A stretch of DNA of 64,000 nucleotides from Gyromitra esculenta (taxonomy: Eukaryota; Ascomycota; Pezizomycetes; Pezizales; Discinaceae), in contig JBCAML010000002.1 in assembly GCA_038503075.1 (NCBI GenBank), positions 2,232,001 through 2,296,000 on the forward strand, read 5' to 3'. A program made the translations under genes and the position numbers. Under the pieces are notes generated by a model. That model was not told where the DNA came from, made no database searches, and was given only the letters and a program-made list of their open reading frames with translations. Below, piece by piece: positions 1 through 12,640 of this stretch (positions are counted from its first letter, which is position 1; every line of letters begins with the position of its first letter).

Positions 1-1584
1 GAGCTGTGCCTTGTTTAGGTCGCCGGACAAACTGTCGACTGTGTTATTGCAAAGTGTGTTGCTTGTTGCTTCTAGACACCCTGATGCAAAACCACACCTG
101 CGTTTGTCGGCGTCGGCTGATCCACTGAAGCCACAGGAATTTGCATCACGTCTGGAAACCCGTATCAAAGCTTTGTTGTACGCAGAGGAAGAGCGTGATC
201 GGATGGTGTTAATTCGCGTATATGCGTTACTATCTTTAGGCGGAGGAAACGAAGATGCAAGCCGAAATCTGGCTTTGGCCATACACCATGCTCACTCGTT
301 GGGGCTGCATATCCGGAATTCAAGGGCCGAGGAACTGTGGTGGTGTTTGTGGACATTAGATAAACTACAAGCTGCTATGAACGGGCGACCTATCTTTGTC
401 AGACTTGAAGACGTTAGCATTGACCGACCCACTAGAACTAGAGAGGGAAAGGGAGGGGCATTCCGGGTCATGGTGAAACTTGCAGAGTTGCTTGAAGCAG
501 TCATAGCACTCTATCGACCAGGTAGTGAAAAGTGTTGGGAACACAAGTTTCCCGAGTTTGATGAATATCTTCAGGGAGAAGAAGTAACAGAAGAGGGAGG
601 ACAACTTGGTGGGCTATGATTATAATTGCCTTTGAAGTGTTTAAACTAACTTGGAATAGCTACTCTTAAGCTTTTCTACTACGCTATATCCATACTTTCC
701 CATCGTACCCGTAACCCCCCCTCACATTCTCACGGTAATTCCTACGCCCGCCGCCTGCATGCAGCTTCCGCTGTAGTAGATCTCGTTGAACGTAACCAGA
801 TTTCTCTCCCACCAACGCCTATACTACCTTATGCGGTCTCACTCGCACTTACTACGTTTTATGCGCGCGTACGTGAAGGCGATATTGTGTATATAACGGC
901 GTATAAGGCTTGTATCGATATGCTGACATATTTGGGCGAATGGTGGTGGGTTGCGGGAGCCATGGCCAAGTTGGGCGCGCGCGCCATGAACAGCGGAGGG
1001 AAGCGGAGAGCAGTTGAGAAGGAATGCGCTGTAGTCTTATCTAGTATGAGAGGTACCCAGGAGGAGGGAAAGAATGAAAGAATGGGTGCCCTTCGGGAGA
1101 GGGCTGATACCCGTGTGGCGGCGGTGCCAGGTACGGTATACGTTTATGCTGAAGGGAATACCTATATGCTAACAATACTCTAGTAGCAACTCTTTCTTCT
1201 CCTTCAGAAATTCGCAATTCCCTCTACCCCGAATCCGATACGTCTTGCTCCCCTATCCCGCAGACCACAGTCAACACTCCCACTTACACACCCTATAGCC
1301 AGGTGATGGCTATGACACCGCTGATCTCTATGCCTTTGCAAGCGACTTACCCCTCTACATTTACTGAGCTTGATGATGCTAGCCTCACGGGAGTGGATAT
1401 GTTTCTCCTCGACCAGTTCTCCAATCCAAGCAATCCACTTGATTTCGAGTCGTTGGATTTTAATTCTGGATGGTTTAGCGGTGAAACGGGAGTGAACTTT
1501 GGAGTGCCTGCCCCTCAAGGATGGAGTGGCCAGTTTGGAGGGTCTGGCCAAAATCAAGGGCCCGGGGGGTGGACATATGGGTGA
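1..1584 (+). CDS. Fungal transcription factor, C-terminal part (5' truncated by window edge)
   Basis: The frame is open to the window edge, so the N-terminus and any Zn(II)2Cys6 DNA-binding cluster are missing. I model exons <2-608, 660-1130 and 1184-1584. Both introns are GT..AG with CTAAC branch sites, and both junctions keep the frame. The protein shows the fungal-specific transcription factor central domain: a helix with VLLVASRHPD, then LGGGNEDASRNLALAIHHAHSLGLH, a WWCLWTLDKLQAAMNGRP segment, and after intron 1 LFYYAISILSHR. This order is typical of the Fungal_trans region of Zn2Cys6 regulators. The C-terminal tail is rich in Phe, Leu, Asp and Gly (FLLDQFSNPSNPLDFESLDF) and looks like an acidic/hydrophobic activation region. 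The target pathway cannot be told from this part. A nuclear transcription factor is a firm call; the subfamily is not. Confidence 0.85.
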
Positions 1585-3895
1585 GGGTTCGTGTATGCCA
1601 GAAGTTCTGGGAGCCGAAATATTCTCTAACTTTATTATATTAATCGATTCGAATTCTACGGCAAATTTGACATACCATTGAACTTACACGATTCTTATTT
1701 TGTTTTTCATTGGGATAGCAAGGACATTTGTTTCGTTTTCGCATTCGAATTTCTGGTTATTTCCGGGTGGGGGTCATAGTCTACAATTTGAAGTATTCAT
1801 CTAAAACCGATCGCTGACACAGTAGGTTCAGCGGCTGTGGCAAGCGGTTGCGTGGTTTTCTGTCTGCGGTCGAGTTTTGGTACATGAGCTATACGGCTAT
1901 CGTATGTTTAAGGCCCCCATTATGGAAGAGAAATGTGGGGATTACATCAAACAAACAAGCAAATATCGAAGAATCATGGGATTGGGGGTATAGTCTTATA
2001 CCCCAGATGAATTAAGCCTCTCTAATAAGGACACATTTGGTGTTGCATGGTAGATAAAATGTCCAGCAAGCGGAAAAGCAGCGAACTAGCTCGAAAAACC
2101 GCTTCTAAACCTGTTTTGAATTTCTGTCTTTTGGGATGCCCCGAAGGTGTGGTGCGCTGGAGCAGCTGGTCATGTAGTGTTTTGTTTTTTTGAGCCGAGT
2201 TTGCGAAATCATTTTCCAAAGCTAGTATTTGCTCCTATGACCCCCCGGATGCTCAGAGTAATTCGGACATTTATTACTTCCAGGGTTTGCATGACCGACA
2301 TGTTACCGCCTCGTTTTTAAGGGATCCCTTTGATGGAAGATAACCTAAACTTCTATAAATAGATATAAGTGTGTGAGTTTGTCGAGGAGCACGGTCGGAC
2401 CTTGATAAAAAGAGCATCGATATAATGCAAATTTGCAGTAACGGACGGAAGTTGGGTGCAACTTTGAGTTCCTGGCACCACCCAACTTGCTATAACGAAC
2501 AAATTCCCACGAATTATGCACGCCACTTATAACAAGACGCGGCCGTATATTTTTCTCTATATTTAATCACCTATCCTTTAGTTTGTAGGGAAAGATATAG
2601 AAATCTGAGGATAACGCAAATCGATGCACCAAACCGAGTCAAATAGCTCTAGTGTTTGTTGAGCCAAGGAAACTTTGGGTAATCACTGGTATCTTTGCAG
2701 AGAAGAGTCTAGAACTTTGGAAGTATGGGAGGCGTATGCATTGTTTGGCTTGATTATGAGCAAGCTGTCTCTAATCAACTAAGACTACGTGTATGTATCC
2801 TGACCCGTATATAGCTAAATCCCATTTGCAAAGTGGTTGGCCTATAGGCAAATGGGATAGCCGATTTACAAATGGGCCAGTTTGTACACCGGTTGGCCAC
2901 CTACAACGTGAAACTAATAGTTGACTCGTATTCAAAATTACACCGCCACCACCACCACATCCCCTATCGTAAGATCTTAGTAGATTAAATCTATCTATCT
3001 ATCTATCAGTCTATCAGTATTTATAATACTGGTAATCTATTATACCATTCCTTCCATTATATTCAGAATTGATCATATTCAATGCATAATTGTATGTGCA
3101 CTGGCAATGTTCTAAAGTCTTCAATTTCGTATTCTCATAGAAGGGTTGACCGTATACCACGTTACAATGGGCGGATACGAGCTTCATACCCCACTTTGGG
3201 CGAAGCGCCACGAGGTATCACTCGGTATATTCACAACAGTGCTAACAATAATAATCTTAATTCTCCGTACTAACACGCATCCAGGAGCTATGGTAACCTT
3301 ATAGTCGTGTTGTCGGTATTGGGGAACTTATTCATCGTTTGCCCATTCGGCCATTCGGCACATATCAATAAGGCTATGACGCAAAGAGCTGGGAGCGGGA
3401 ACAGAACTATTTTGTAATTCTGTTGGTAGACTCGGGTTTGCAGTGGACTAATATATATATAGACTGAATACGTACGCTAGAACCTTACACTGCATTATCC
3501 CGTGTTGAAATAACGCTACACCTTACAAGAAACCCGCCCCCGATGGCGCCCGGAGCCGAATCAATGTTTGCTGAAATGGGTTTTTGCAACGTACAAGGGT
3601 GACCGCGCAGGAAAGAGCTCCGTTCTAGATCTAGCCGCCTCAAACTGCAGTGTCTAGACTCGCATGAAAAGCTATGTCTAGTTGCGTGTTTATAGGATAC
3701 CATGTCCGCCTTGGCATAGTTTGTTCTCTGGATTTTATTCAAATAGCAAGTAGAGGTCTCTCCACTCCTTAGTTTCTGTCATGGTACATGTTTTCGCTAT
3801 TGGTTCTATAGAAGCGAAATCGAGCCTCGATTAGTATCGGTGATTTTCATGTATGCGATAACCCAACGAAAACCTCTTTGAAACCTATCTTCCGC
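1585..3895. other. Intergenic region, no gene recognised
   Basis: About 2.3 kb without a supportable gene. It holds a (CTAT)n microsatellite (2989-3017), a short CCA/CCG run (2943-2959) and an imperfect hairpin at 2812-2864 (GCTAAATCCCATTTGC opposite GCAAATGGGATAGC). A minus-strand open stretch at 2022-2219 has coding-like composition but no ATG at its start and no family I recognise. The last few hundred bases should carry the promoter of the helicase gene; no clear TATA box is visible. Confidence 0.6.
2989..3017. repeat. CTAT tetranucleotide microsatellite
   Basis: Imperfect tandem CTAT units with one CTATCAGT interruption. The tetranucleotide resembles the tails of the non-LTR-type insertions elsewhere in the window, but I could not align the sequence upstream of it to those elements. 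Confidence 0.7.
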
Positions 3896-6800
3896 ATGAT
3901 GATTGCCCATAAAAGTACAAGATGGGTGAAAAGGAAGACTCTCGCAAAGATCGTAGCTTCCGGGAGATTTCGCACCACCAACGCTATTCAAATGATGTCG
4001 GTTAGTTCCCTCTCGCAGAAGACTTTCACAGCAGCATGTACAGATTTGCGTCCTTGCATTCCCGGGAACTCTGGCCTTCCTATGCGGATGAGCAATTATT
4101 TACCCCCATTTATTCGCCAGTCAACAAGAACTCTACATGATTCTTCGATCAATTCAGCGTCACCGGTCACCTGGCAGCAAGCCTATTGTATTTACCAAAA
4201 AGCACATAAGAGCTGCATGACTGAGACATTGGAATTTCACATAGCACGAAAGCGGTGTATAGAGCGTCTTGGGGAAGAATGGGCTGAAAAGCTATACAAA
4301 ATTGGAGATAGCTCAAGACTGGAGTCATGTTTTGACGATATTACCGCAGTAATTTTGTATAATTTTGGGTTGGTTTCCAGTTCAAAGAATTTCAGTCGGG
4401 GAGATGAAGAAGGGGCTAGTTTGCAATTTCCTCGGATCACGGTGAGCGATGTGTTTCCTGTCTTAGATCATGTTGTGGCATCTGGACTGGAAAAGATAAA
4501 GCTTTCCCCATTGAGTTCTCCCTTATCAGTCATAATTGAGGTACTAGTGGAAAGATATGGACCACTGGATAGTGTTCAAAAACTAGTTCCTTTTCCGCTT
4601 CTTCCAGATTATTTGACCCCTAAGGATTCTACGGCGGAGGCAACTGCGTCATACAAGATTATCACGACTTATCTTTTCTATACGGGAGCAACTCCAAGCG
4701 AGATCTACGATCTTTTATCGCAAAATTCCGTTTTGTCTCGCAGAGTAGGGTGCTCAGCGACGAAGGGTGATAGAAATGACGAAGTGTATTTTTTGACCGA
4801 GTTCTTCTACTTTTTGCGATTGTTTCTTGACATCTGCGAGCACGATGACGATCTTAGATTAATCGAGGAACGGGTGATGACCGGAGAACTTTTGAACCGT
4901 CAATCGAGAAGGGTTATTATGGGGAGGTTAGATACATGGTTAAAGTCTCTGAATGGCGCGGAACAACCATTAGGATCCACTTCGAACGCCTCAAATCCGA
5001 CTGAAATCGTCTGGACCGACGAGCAAACAAAAATAATTGAATCTGAAATCGGGGCAGGAAAGCTACTAAAGGTCGTGGCCTTTGCTGGGACGGGAAAGAC
5101 GCGATGCGCAGTTGAATATGCTAAGGCAAGGTATTGCGATTGATACTCCCCTAGATAGTTTCAACTCACCTTCGTAACTAAACCGACATTTTTAAGGGAT
5201 GGGCTGCGTATCCTTTACGTTACTTTTAATGTTAGTACCCGTAAGGAAGCTGAACAAAAGTTTGGTCTGAATGTCGACTGTGAGCATCTACGATCCTTCT
5301 GTTGATAGTTTGATTTTTCTGACTATTCTTTGCGTTTGCGATATGCAATGGTGGATAATAGGTAAAACTCTCAACTCGTTGGTTTTGGATGCGCTTCAGA
5401 AAGCTTCTCCCCGTCGTTTCACTTCGAAAATCACAACGAAATTTGGCCCAGGAGAAGTCCTGCAAACTTTGAAGCTTGACGATGAAAAAATTAAGGCTGC
5501 GCTTGTGAATCCTCAGATGCATTCCAACCCTGACGTCTACAGACTATCACCGGGGGTTAAACGTTTCCCGTCAGCATACTCCGTGGCTAGAGTTGTCTGT
5601 GCAAGTCTACTTAGTTATATTTCCAGTACAGATGTTGAAATAGGGTATAGTTCATTGCATTGGATGATGGCAAATAAATTAGGACTAAAGAAGGACGTCG
5701 TCTTAAGGTGGACTCAATTTCTCTGGGGAGAAATATCTGAGGCTAGATGTCTTCTGCCTCATTCAGCATATATCAAAATAATGCATCTTCAGGGGGCTCG
5801 GCGTGATTTGATTAATGGAATTTCAGGGAGGTGCAAGGAGGATGCCATAGCTTTTGGCAAGTACCATATTATCATATTTGACGAGGCTCAGGTTTGTTTT
5901 GATTTTCGCTGTAGTTGATGGTTATCGAACCAACTAATGGGCCCTAGGATGCCAGCCCGGCAATGGCAAATATTATTCTTCGTCAAGTTCCGTATTCGGG
6001 TGTTATTATTGTTGGTGATCCATACCAAATGATCTATGGATTTTCAGGGGCCAATAATGTTTGCTTCGATGACACGCTTTATCCGCCAACTCACACGCTA
6101 CCGCTCACGCGTTCATTCCGTTTTGGTGAAAACATTGCCGGAGGAGCAAATCAGCTTTTAGATTTTCTGGAGGAACCTGCTCGAATTAAGGGTGCTGGTG
6201 AACTGGGTGTGGTTCGAAAGAGTTTCCAAGACTGGATGGATGAGGGCCTTCTGGACTTATCTGCTGGGATTCTTCCGCCTGGTTCGACTGAGAGTGGCGG
6301 TAGTGGAAAATACACAAAGATTTTTCGAGGAAATCGTGGTAAGTTTTTCAACCAGTTGTGATATCCACGAAATGGTTTTGCTGATAGGCTGGCTTGTTGC
6401 AGATCTTATTAGATCATGGTTTTCATATTGTAAAACGCACCCAGACCATAAAGTATACCTTCGGACAACTGAATCCTTGAATAGTATCAATATTTTTCCG
6501 CTCTTAAAATCAGGATACAATCTGTACAACGGAGTACCTGCCGAATCCGGAATCTTGAAAGGATTTAAATCATGGGAAATACTAAAGAAAAGCATCCCAC
6601 CAGCTAAACCCGACGTGAAGTATCGGATGCAGAGGCTAAGATCCCTTTTTGAGAAAGCGATATCCGAGGATAGCATAGACACAGCTACAAGGGAGCTCCT
6701 AGTAAGGGTGGTGTTGGAAGACCCTCTTCAGATAGAGCTTCGGGATCGTATCCAGAAAATTCTCGATTGCAATCCTCCCCCTCGCTTGAAGGAGTTTCTT

Positions 6801-7697
6801 CAAGCAGCTTTGTCAAAGGAGGGGAACCAAGGGTTTGATGTACAATTGTCATTGGTTGCGGGCTTGGAGACAGAATTCTCAGATCCACAATTCCCGGAAC
6901 TCATCGAACTTTGTAGGGAGCGGACGGTTGACTCGGTTGATCAAAATACCGCAGATGTTGTTATGGTGACCGCACATCAAGCGAAAGGGGCGGAATGGGA
7001 TCGCGTAGAGGTGACTGACGGGTTCTCGCCTTCGTATTCGCGCCGATACGATCTCCGAACAATGCGAGACCAAGAGGAGGAATGCTTTTTGATGTTTGTT
7101 GCAATCACTCGAGCACGGAAGGAGTTAGTTGTGGGGCCAAGAATTGCGGGTTGGCTAGCTGCGGAGAAGGGTAGCTTCAGATTCTACTGGACCTACGGAG
7201 AATGTCCTGTGTGTCGAGATCAGCAGACAAAAGATCATGGCTCTGTCGCCGAAAAGGCCGGTCATGCCCACACAGATCGGGAGCTGATTGGATATGAGTC
7301 GATCCTACCTATCGGGAACTTCGATATGGCTCCGGTGTCTTCGAATGAGCCTGGTAGATTATTTCCATTTGGAGAGAGGAAAGCGGTGGTTGGATGTCGT
7401 CGTTGTGTGATGGGAGTTTACCCAAGAGCAACGGATGGCGAAAAAAATGAGTTAGAGGGATTCCTTAACCGGTCGAGGGAGTCCTTAGACCCGGAATCGG
7501 CTGTGGATAAAAATGCAACTATAAGCGAGAGAAAAAGATGGCCGGAGGTGATTGAGCTTGCTTCGGCTGCCGAGTCTAAGAGAGTGGAAGGGTGGGAAAG
7601 AGGGTGCGCGATGTGGTCTCTGGGGATCTTTCCTAGAATCAATTTGGGGACTGCTAGAAGCATGGAGAAAAAGATAGGGAAGATAGTATATTTGTAG
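3896..7697 (+). CDS. UvrD/Rep superfamily 1 DNA helicase, Fbh1-like
   Basis: Modelled exons are 3896-5130, 5197-5279, 5362-5891, 5948-6338 and 6403-7697, giving about 1,177 aa; every junction keeps frame and rebuilds a helicase motif. Visible motifs are Walker A AFAGTGKT (about residue 396-402), motif Ia YVTFN, CKTLNSL, Walker B IIFDEAQDASPAM (about 611-622), motif III VGDPYQMIYGFSGA (about 638-651), VTAHQAKGAEWDRV (about 934) and motif VI FVAITRARKEL (about 977). The HSAYIKI block before Walker B resembles FBH1-type helicases. Family knowledge: these are 3'-5' SF1A helicases that control recombination. The ~390-residue N-terminus has no F-box that I can see, and a CPVC motif follows the motor (about 1013). 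The open frame begins upstream at TTG; I chose the first ATG (3896), but the ATG at 3992 is an alternative. No flanking partner suggests a pathway. Confidence 0.85.
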
Positions 7698-8146
7698 GAA
7701 GAACCCATGTTCAAGATTTTTAGCGGTGGTGACTTATTTTATAATTAGAGTTATCTGTCTTGAGTTATTCTTTACTCTGGCCTCCTGCATGAGCATAGCT
7801 AAGCAAATATAAAACTATGTTTTTATAGTTACATGTTGTGTACGTGTATCTATATCTGGCCATAGATATCTTGCTATTTTATTAAATTTTTTTGCGTTTG
7901 TTTATAGAAAGAAGGGAATGCTAGGAGAATCTTAGGTACTCTAATTGATTGCCATACCAATTTCTCGGAGAAAAGGGTCCTGGCCTGGAACTTGATCTTC
8001 TTTCCTACGAAGATAAGCTAAGTCTACGTATTATGCCAACTAGCTACGGATCCTGCACTGGTTTTCCTGGTGAAACGTGGGGCGTCTACATGTATAATTA
8101 TAACCATTTGGCGTAAGATCATGTAAGATCACTCGGCTAAATACGC
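7698..8146. other. Intergenic 3' flank of helicase gene
   Basis: AT-rich sequence after the helicase stop codon. It should hold the 3' UTR and poly(A) site. I see no gene in it. Confidence 0.5.
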
Positions 8147-8156
8147 AACAAGAATG

Positions 8157-8551
8157 TTGATGATGATGACGATGATATTTCATACTCGCATATCATCTAA
8201 CCCTAAGGGTTATGGCGGCTAGCTAAAGGAACAAAAAAAAAAAACAATTTAAATAACAATTTAATTACTGTCCTCACCATACTCGTTCCACGCCTTCTCC
8301 ATTTCCATAGCTTCATCCCTTTCAAATTCTTCCTCATCTTCTTCCTCCTAGACCTCTGTCTGGTTCCGCAATATCATTTAAATTTCCCCGCCACACCATA
8401 CCAGCCTCTTCGTGACCCATTTCTCTCCCCACTAACACTTATTTCTCCCCACCTCATGATCAAGCCCGCAAAACTTTGACTTCATGCACTCTCCCTTCTT
8501 CACACACTCAATAAACAGGCCCGTATATCCATATTATCCTTCTTCTTTTGA
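8157..8551 (-). mobile_element. Non-LTR-type retroelement insertion with 10-bp target-site duplication
   Basis: A 395-bp insertion bounded by the direct repeat AACAAGAATG at 8147-8156 and 8552-8561. Read on the minus strand it ends with TTCCTTTAGCTAGCCGCCAT AACCC and then an ATC-rich simple tail (GAT units at 8158-8180 on plus). The same terminal block occurs at 18337-18641. On the minus strand, 8264-8345 encodes a short acidic peptide end (EEEDEEEFERDEAMEMEK..) closed by TAA, perhaps the end of an element-borne ORF. Known pattern: TSDs of variable length plus a simple 3' tail mark LINE or SINE insertion, often 5'-truncated. The family name is unknown to me. Confidence 0.65.
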
Positions 8552-8864
8552 AACAAGAATGCTAGAATTATATTTCTGGCACGTAAAGTATTATAGAAAC
8601 TATTTTGAATGAATAGACGAAGCTATTTGGGTCTTGGAATAGCGTCGCGAGAGAGAGGGCGTTACTTGCGTTGGGCGTAGGTAGCTCCTGCTGCCACATA
8701 CGTCATGCCTATATTCATACACGTTTGTTTTTAATAGTGAAATCGAGTTCGGAATTATCAGGTGTGGCTTTCATGGAATTATGGTGCTGCACTAATAAAA
8801 CGAAGGATTGCTCTTCTGAGCCCATTCCATGTAACGTTAAGGGGCTGTAGTAAGTACCATAATA
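8552..8864. other. Spacer between two insertions
   Basis: About 310 bases between the retroelement and the MITE. No gene, motif or further repeat is visible. Confidence 0.4.
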
Positions 8865-9099
8865 TTTCGCGGTTAGGCCTCGAGGTCTAATGTAAAGTGG
8901 AGAGGGGAAAGTCCGCAGGAAAAGTCTCAGATTCTTGGTGTTTGGCCAATAGCGAGAGCCAATGTCCTTTGATTTTAGAGTTACGCCTGAATTGAGTTAG
9001 CTATACTAATCAAAAGCTCAGGTGAAGCCGTCCGAAACATCTTTTATGCGGACTCTTCTCTCTCCACTTTACGCTAGGCCTCGAGACCTAACCGCGAAA
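8865..9099. mobile_element. 235-bp MITE with ~52-bp terminal inverted repeats and TA duplication
   Basis: The left end begins TTTCGCGGTTAGGCCTCGAG and the right end is its reverse complement. The inverted repeats extend about 52 bases with roughly six mismatches. A TA dinucleotide flanks both ends (8863-8864 and 9100-9101), as expected of Tc1/mariner-type insertion. There is no coding capacity, so any transposition would have depended on a transposase from elsewhere. The element ends about 150 bp before the ATG of the gene at 9248 and so lies in its promoter region. Confidence 0.8.
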
Positions 9100-9247
9100 T
9101 ACTACGTTATTCTCTTAAACTTCAAGATTTTGCCAAGCTAATTCACCATAGAATTTAGCCAACTGTATTCGATCAACTCGTAAACGTGGATTTTCCCTTC
9201 CCACTGTCTTTCACAACAAACATCCTACATATACTAAATTTGCGGAG

Positions 9248-10290
9248 ATGTTTCTTTCGGATAGGCCCGTTAGAAAGAGCAGAGGTACTGTTCCCCAGAG
9301 GTACCGCGAGTTATCAGCTCTAGATGAAATGCTAGTAAGTGTCCTGCAATAACTGGTACTGGTGAGAAGAGGAATAAATGAAAATTATCTTGGCTGACAA
9401 CATCTCCTAGAAAGCCGGTTCTGCCGACTTTAAAGTAATTAATGAAGGCGAGGATGGCCAAATTCGAGCTGTAAGTTCGTGAATTTAATCCGATTATCTC
9501 TTTCTGTGTTTTTGAGTTTAACCTGAGATCCCAGCGCGCTTCACCAGTACTTGCCGAGAGAGAACAAGCTAGAACTTGTGGCTATACCGAGCGTCCGGGG
9601 TACAAATCGCATGGCTCCAAGCATTTGCAACTGAGGGGAGTTCTGAGCCAGCGGCTGCCGGAGTCTGACTCAGAGGATAGTTCATCTGTTTCTAGTCTTG
9701 ATATTGAAATGCAGGTAGATCAAAGAAGCGTGCGTGGTGTCAGAAATAGTCCAAAATTTCGAGACCCACTTGCCGATTAATTTAGAGCCAGATTCCGACC
9801 CTCGAAGAAACAACTATCAAGCAGGGGACTCGAGACCTTACTCCTTCCTACTCGAGTATCGAGACTAAAACCAAAAGGACTTACGATCGTGTGATGCCAC
9901 AAGATGGCTCCGAGCTGGTAAGTCTAGTCATACTACCCAATTCAAGCTCAAGACAACTGACAGCCTCATTACTTGAAATAGATCCCGCTTACCGAAGAAG
10001 AACTTGCCAGCATAGAGAAAATAGAAGACAAACTAGAGCAAGCGTTTCTCAAAAAAGCGCAGTGGAAGATTCACATGGCAGACTTGGATAAGAAAATTCA
10101 GGCTGGTATCGAAAACTTGGAAGTTTATGAAACAGGGAATCGGAGGTCTGGGATCCGACCTAAAAATACTAGGGGGGCAAACGTCGATTATCTGATGTTT
10201 AGCGATATGAATGCAAATATTGCTATGACATTGGCAAAGGGAGTTCTCAATAGGAAGTGCGAGCTCAAAGAGGAGGATAAGTTGGGATAA
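9248..10290 (+). CDS. Orphan five-exon protein of unknown function, ~255 aa
   Basis: I rebuilt this gene from splice signals. Exons are 9248-9334, 9411-9470, 9535-9714, 9786-9917 and 9982-10290. Each exon length is a multiple of three and every intron is phase 0. Three of the four donors are GTAAGT (the third is GTAGAT) and all acceptors are TAG or CAG. The start MFLSDRPVRKSRGTVPQRYR follows a pyrimidine-rich leader. The middle is Ser/Asp-rich (PESDSEDSSSVSSLDIEM), and the C-terminal ~100 residues are charged and helical (LTEEELASIEKIEDKLEQAF), possibly a coiled coil. I do not recognise a family; basic N-terminus and acidic middle would suit a nuclear or chromatin-linked protein, but that is inference. 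A TA-flanked MITE ends about 150 bp upstream. Confidence 0.65.
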
Positions 10291-12640
10291 GTGATCTTGT
10301 TTCCCCGGTAGTGACGAAATTGATGTCTTCGTCGTGGCCTCGGAATCTGCGAGATGCGGTTTGTTCTGCACGCAAACTTTGGTTAATTTAGTCAGAATCA
10401 GTTATGTTATTAATTCTAACATTCATCCGACCTAGTACCCTCAAATTAAATGGCAAGCTTATAATTATACTTGTTGGTGGCAGTGCTAGAAACATCAGTC
10501 TGTCGCTATTCTTAAGCTTATACCTACAACAGTGCGATGAATAGATCTTGTTTTCGATAAAATTGCAAGTGTAATAATGCTTTGCTCGAATAGACATTAG
10601 ATTTAACGGGGCTAATTAGCTAGTATGACTTGCAGCTCTTCTTAGAGTACCAGTTACTCCTTCATAGCCCCACACTCGACGTGACTAACTAAATACTTAA
10701 TTTTATATTTAATTATATATTTTTATGCTTTTATGCATCTCCGGTCATTGTGACACCATTTGCAAGGCCTCGCCGTGATTAGGGCTTGGATTAGTAGTGT
10801 AGTAGATGGGCTTAGCCTGCCTAAGACGATAACTACTTGCCGACACTAACATAAAGACACCTTCTTTTAGCGACACTCTACGGGTAGCTTTATTCGATAG
10901 ACGCCTATTAGGCCTGGCTTTATAAATTTAGGGAGGGGAGCGACTTGTTCTCGTTACTTCTGGAATTAAAGTTTGAATATGAGCCATGGTCCGGGTGGAG
11001 TGCTCCAAAGCATAGGGGGTACGTGACTAGATGCGCTGACAAAGTGCTAGAAATCGATTATACTGTGAGGTGGCCTCTTAGCAAAATTGGTATTGGTAAT
11101 TGCTAGTTATAGGTTCGGGTGCCACGATGCCTGAACTAGAAATTTTGATGGGTAATAAGACTCACATCTGAGGGACTTTGGGTCGTTTTTATGATTGAAA
11201 TGAAATACATCTCCCATGAAGTATCAGGGAGTTCAGTTAATATGGTGTGACGAACAGAGGGTGGTAAGCATTACAAAGGGGAAGCTGGCTATCTAGTATA
11301 TATAGCTTGAACTAAAATTTTCATGTCATCTGAGCTTAATGCCTATAGCCGTGTATAGACAGGCTTAATATAAATATTTTAGATGTCCCTTGTGTGGCTG
11401 GGTTAAACTTCGCCCCTAAGATAGATACATGTATATCGCTCTAGGCTATGTTTTTGGGCCCTGTTTCCATCTTAACTGCTCGCGGGTAATGATATAAGTA
11501 AATTAGTTAATGCTCTATTTTTTTGGGGGGGGATATTAGCAACTGCAAGCGATGATTCGCAGAATTAGTCAATGCATGCATGTCAGGTTAGATATAAATT
11601 CTAAAGTGCTGATAATAAAGTTGAACGATATTGATCGAAACCGCTCTTTGCTGGGTTAGACTATAAGTGTAACGATTATCATATCATGCACATGCATGAG
11701 TCCAGATTTCTAGAGTTTGAAACATTTTGGTATATCTACTCAGCCATCATTTATCATGATTACTAACTACCTTGAAGTATTTTATGACCGACTGCCGAGA
11801 GTTGAGGGGTATTATGTAGTGATATATCTTTAGTGTGGCAGTAGAATGGTATGATTATCATTTACTCCCAAGCTTTGGAGTGGTGGAGACCAGCGCGAAT
11901 GAAATTCTAACGCCTTTTTAGGTACCTAAGATACACCAAGTACTGGAGAAAACCGTAAGGACCACGGCAATGGGAGTTGCAGCCCCGCTTTCGCCCCCAA
12001 ATCACGGGAGTACCGGCACAGGTCGGAATGTTTATGGGGCAGTCCAAACAATCTGGTGATATAGTCGGATAAGATCCCGATGATTAGCCTGCATGAAATA
12101 TCCCGCTTCAGGGGCACAACAGTAACCACACTTTAGACACTACAACAATAGGGTGTGCAGAGTAGAAAAATGCGAAATACGCTCCCTAGGTTTATTTGGT
12201 GAAAAGGCCAAGGCCGAGGAATTCCTTTGAGTAAAGCTACTTTTTGATAAAGCCCCGACCAGCCAAAAAGGTGTATGGGAGTTGTCCAAGAGGGACGGTA
12301 ACCGAGGCTGGAAGATGAACTTCTATTACCAGAATAGGCGACGAGCCTTCAAGCAAGAACCGGATCTAACCAAAACGCCACAAAGAAACTTGTTTGAAAA
12401 GGTTTCAAGGAGTGAAGAGTGACCCCATGTGACGCAACCACGGCAACCAGCACCAAACGAACACCTAACCCACCAAAATGTCCGGGTGAATTACCCAAAG
12501 AGGAAGCACAAATGCAACCTTGGTATCGTGAAAGTGCACTTCTGCGAACCTTTATAACAAGAACAAACCATTGCCCTTCCCCGCATCATTAATCTATCTC
12601 CTCTCTATCTCGTCCCCGATCTCCATATACTTGCATAGAA
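10291..12640. other. Intergenic, AT-rich, no gene recognised
   Basis: About 2.35 kb. It includes a very AT-rich stretch near 10690-10730 and scattered short open frames without family similarity. The last ~100 bases are pyrimidine-rich (CTATCTCCTCTCTATCTCG) and look like the leader of the DUF1479 gene. Confidence 0.55.
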
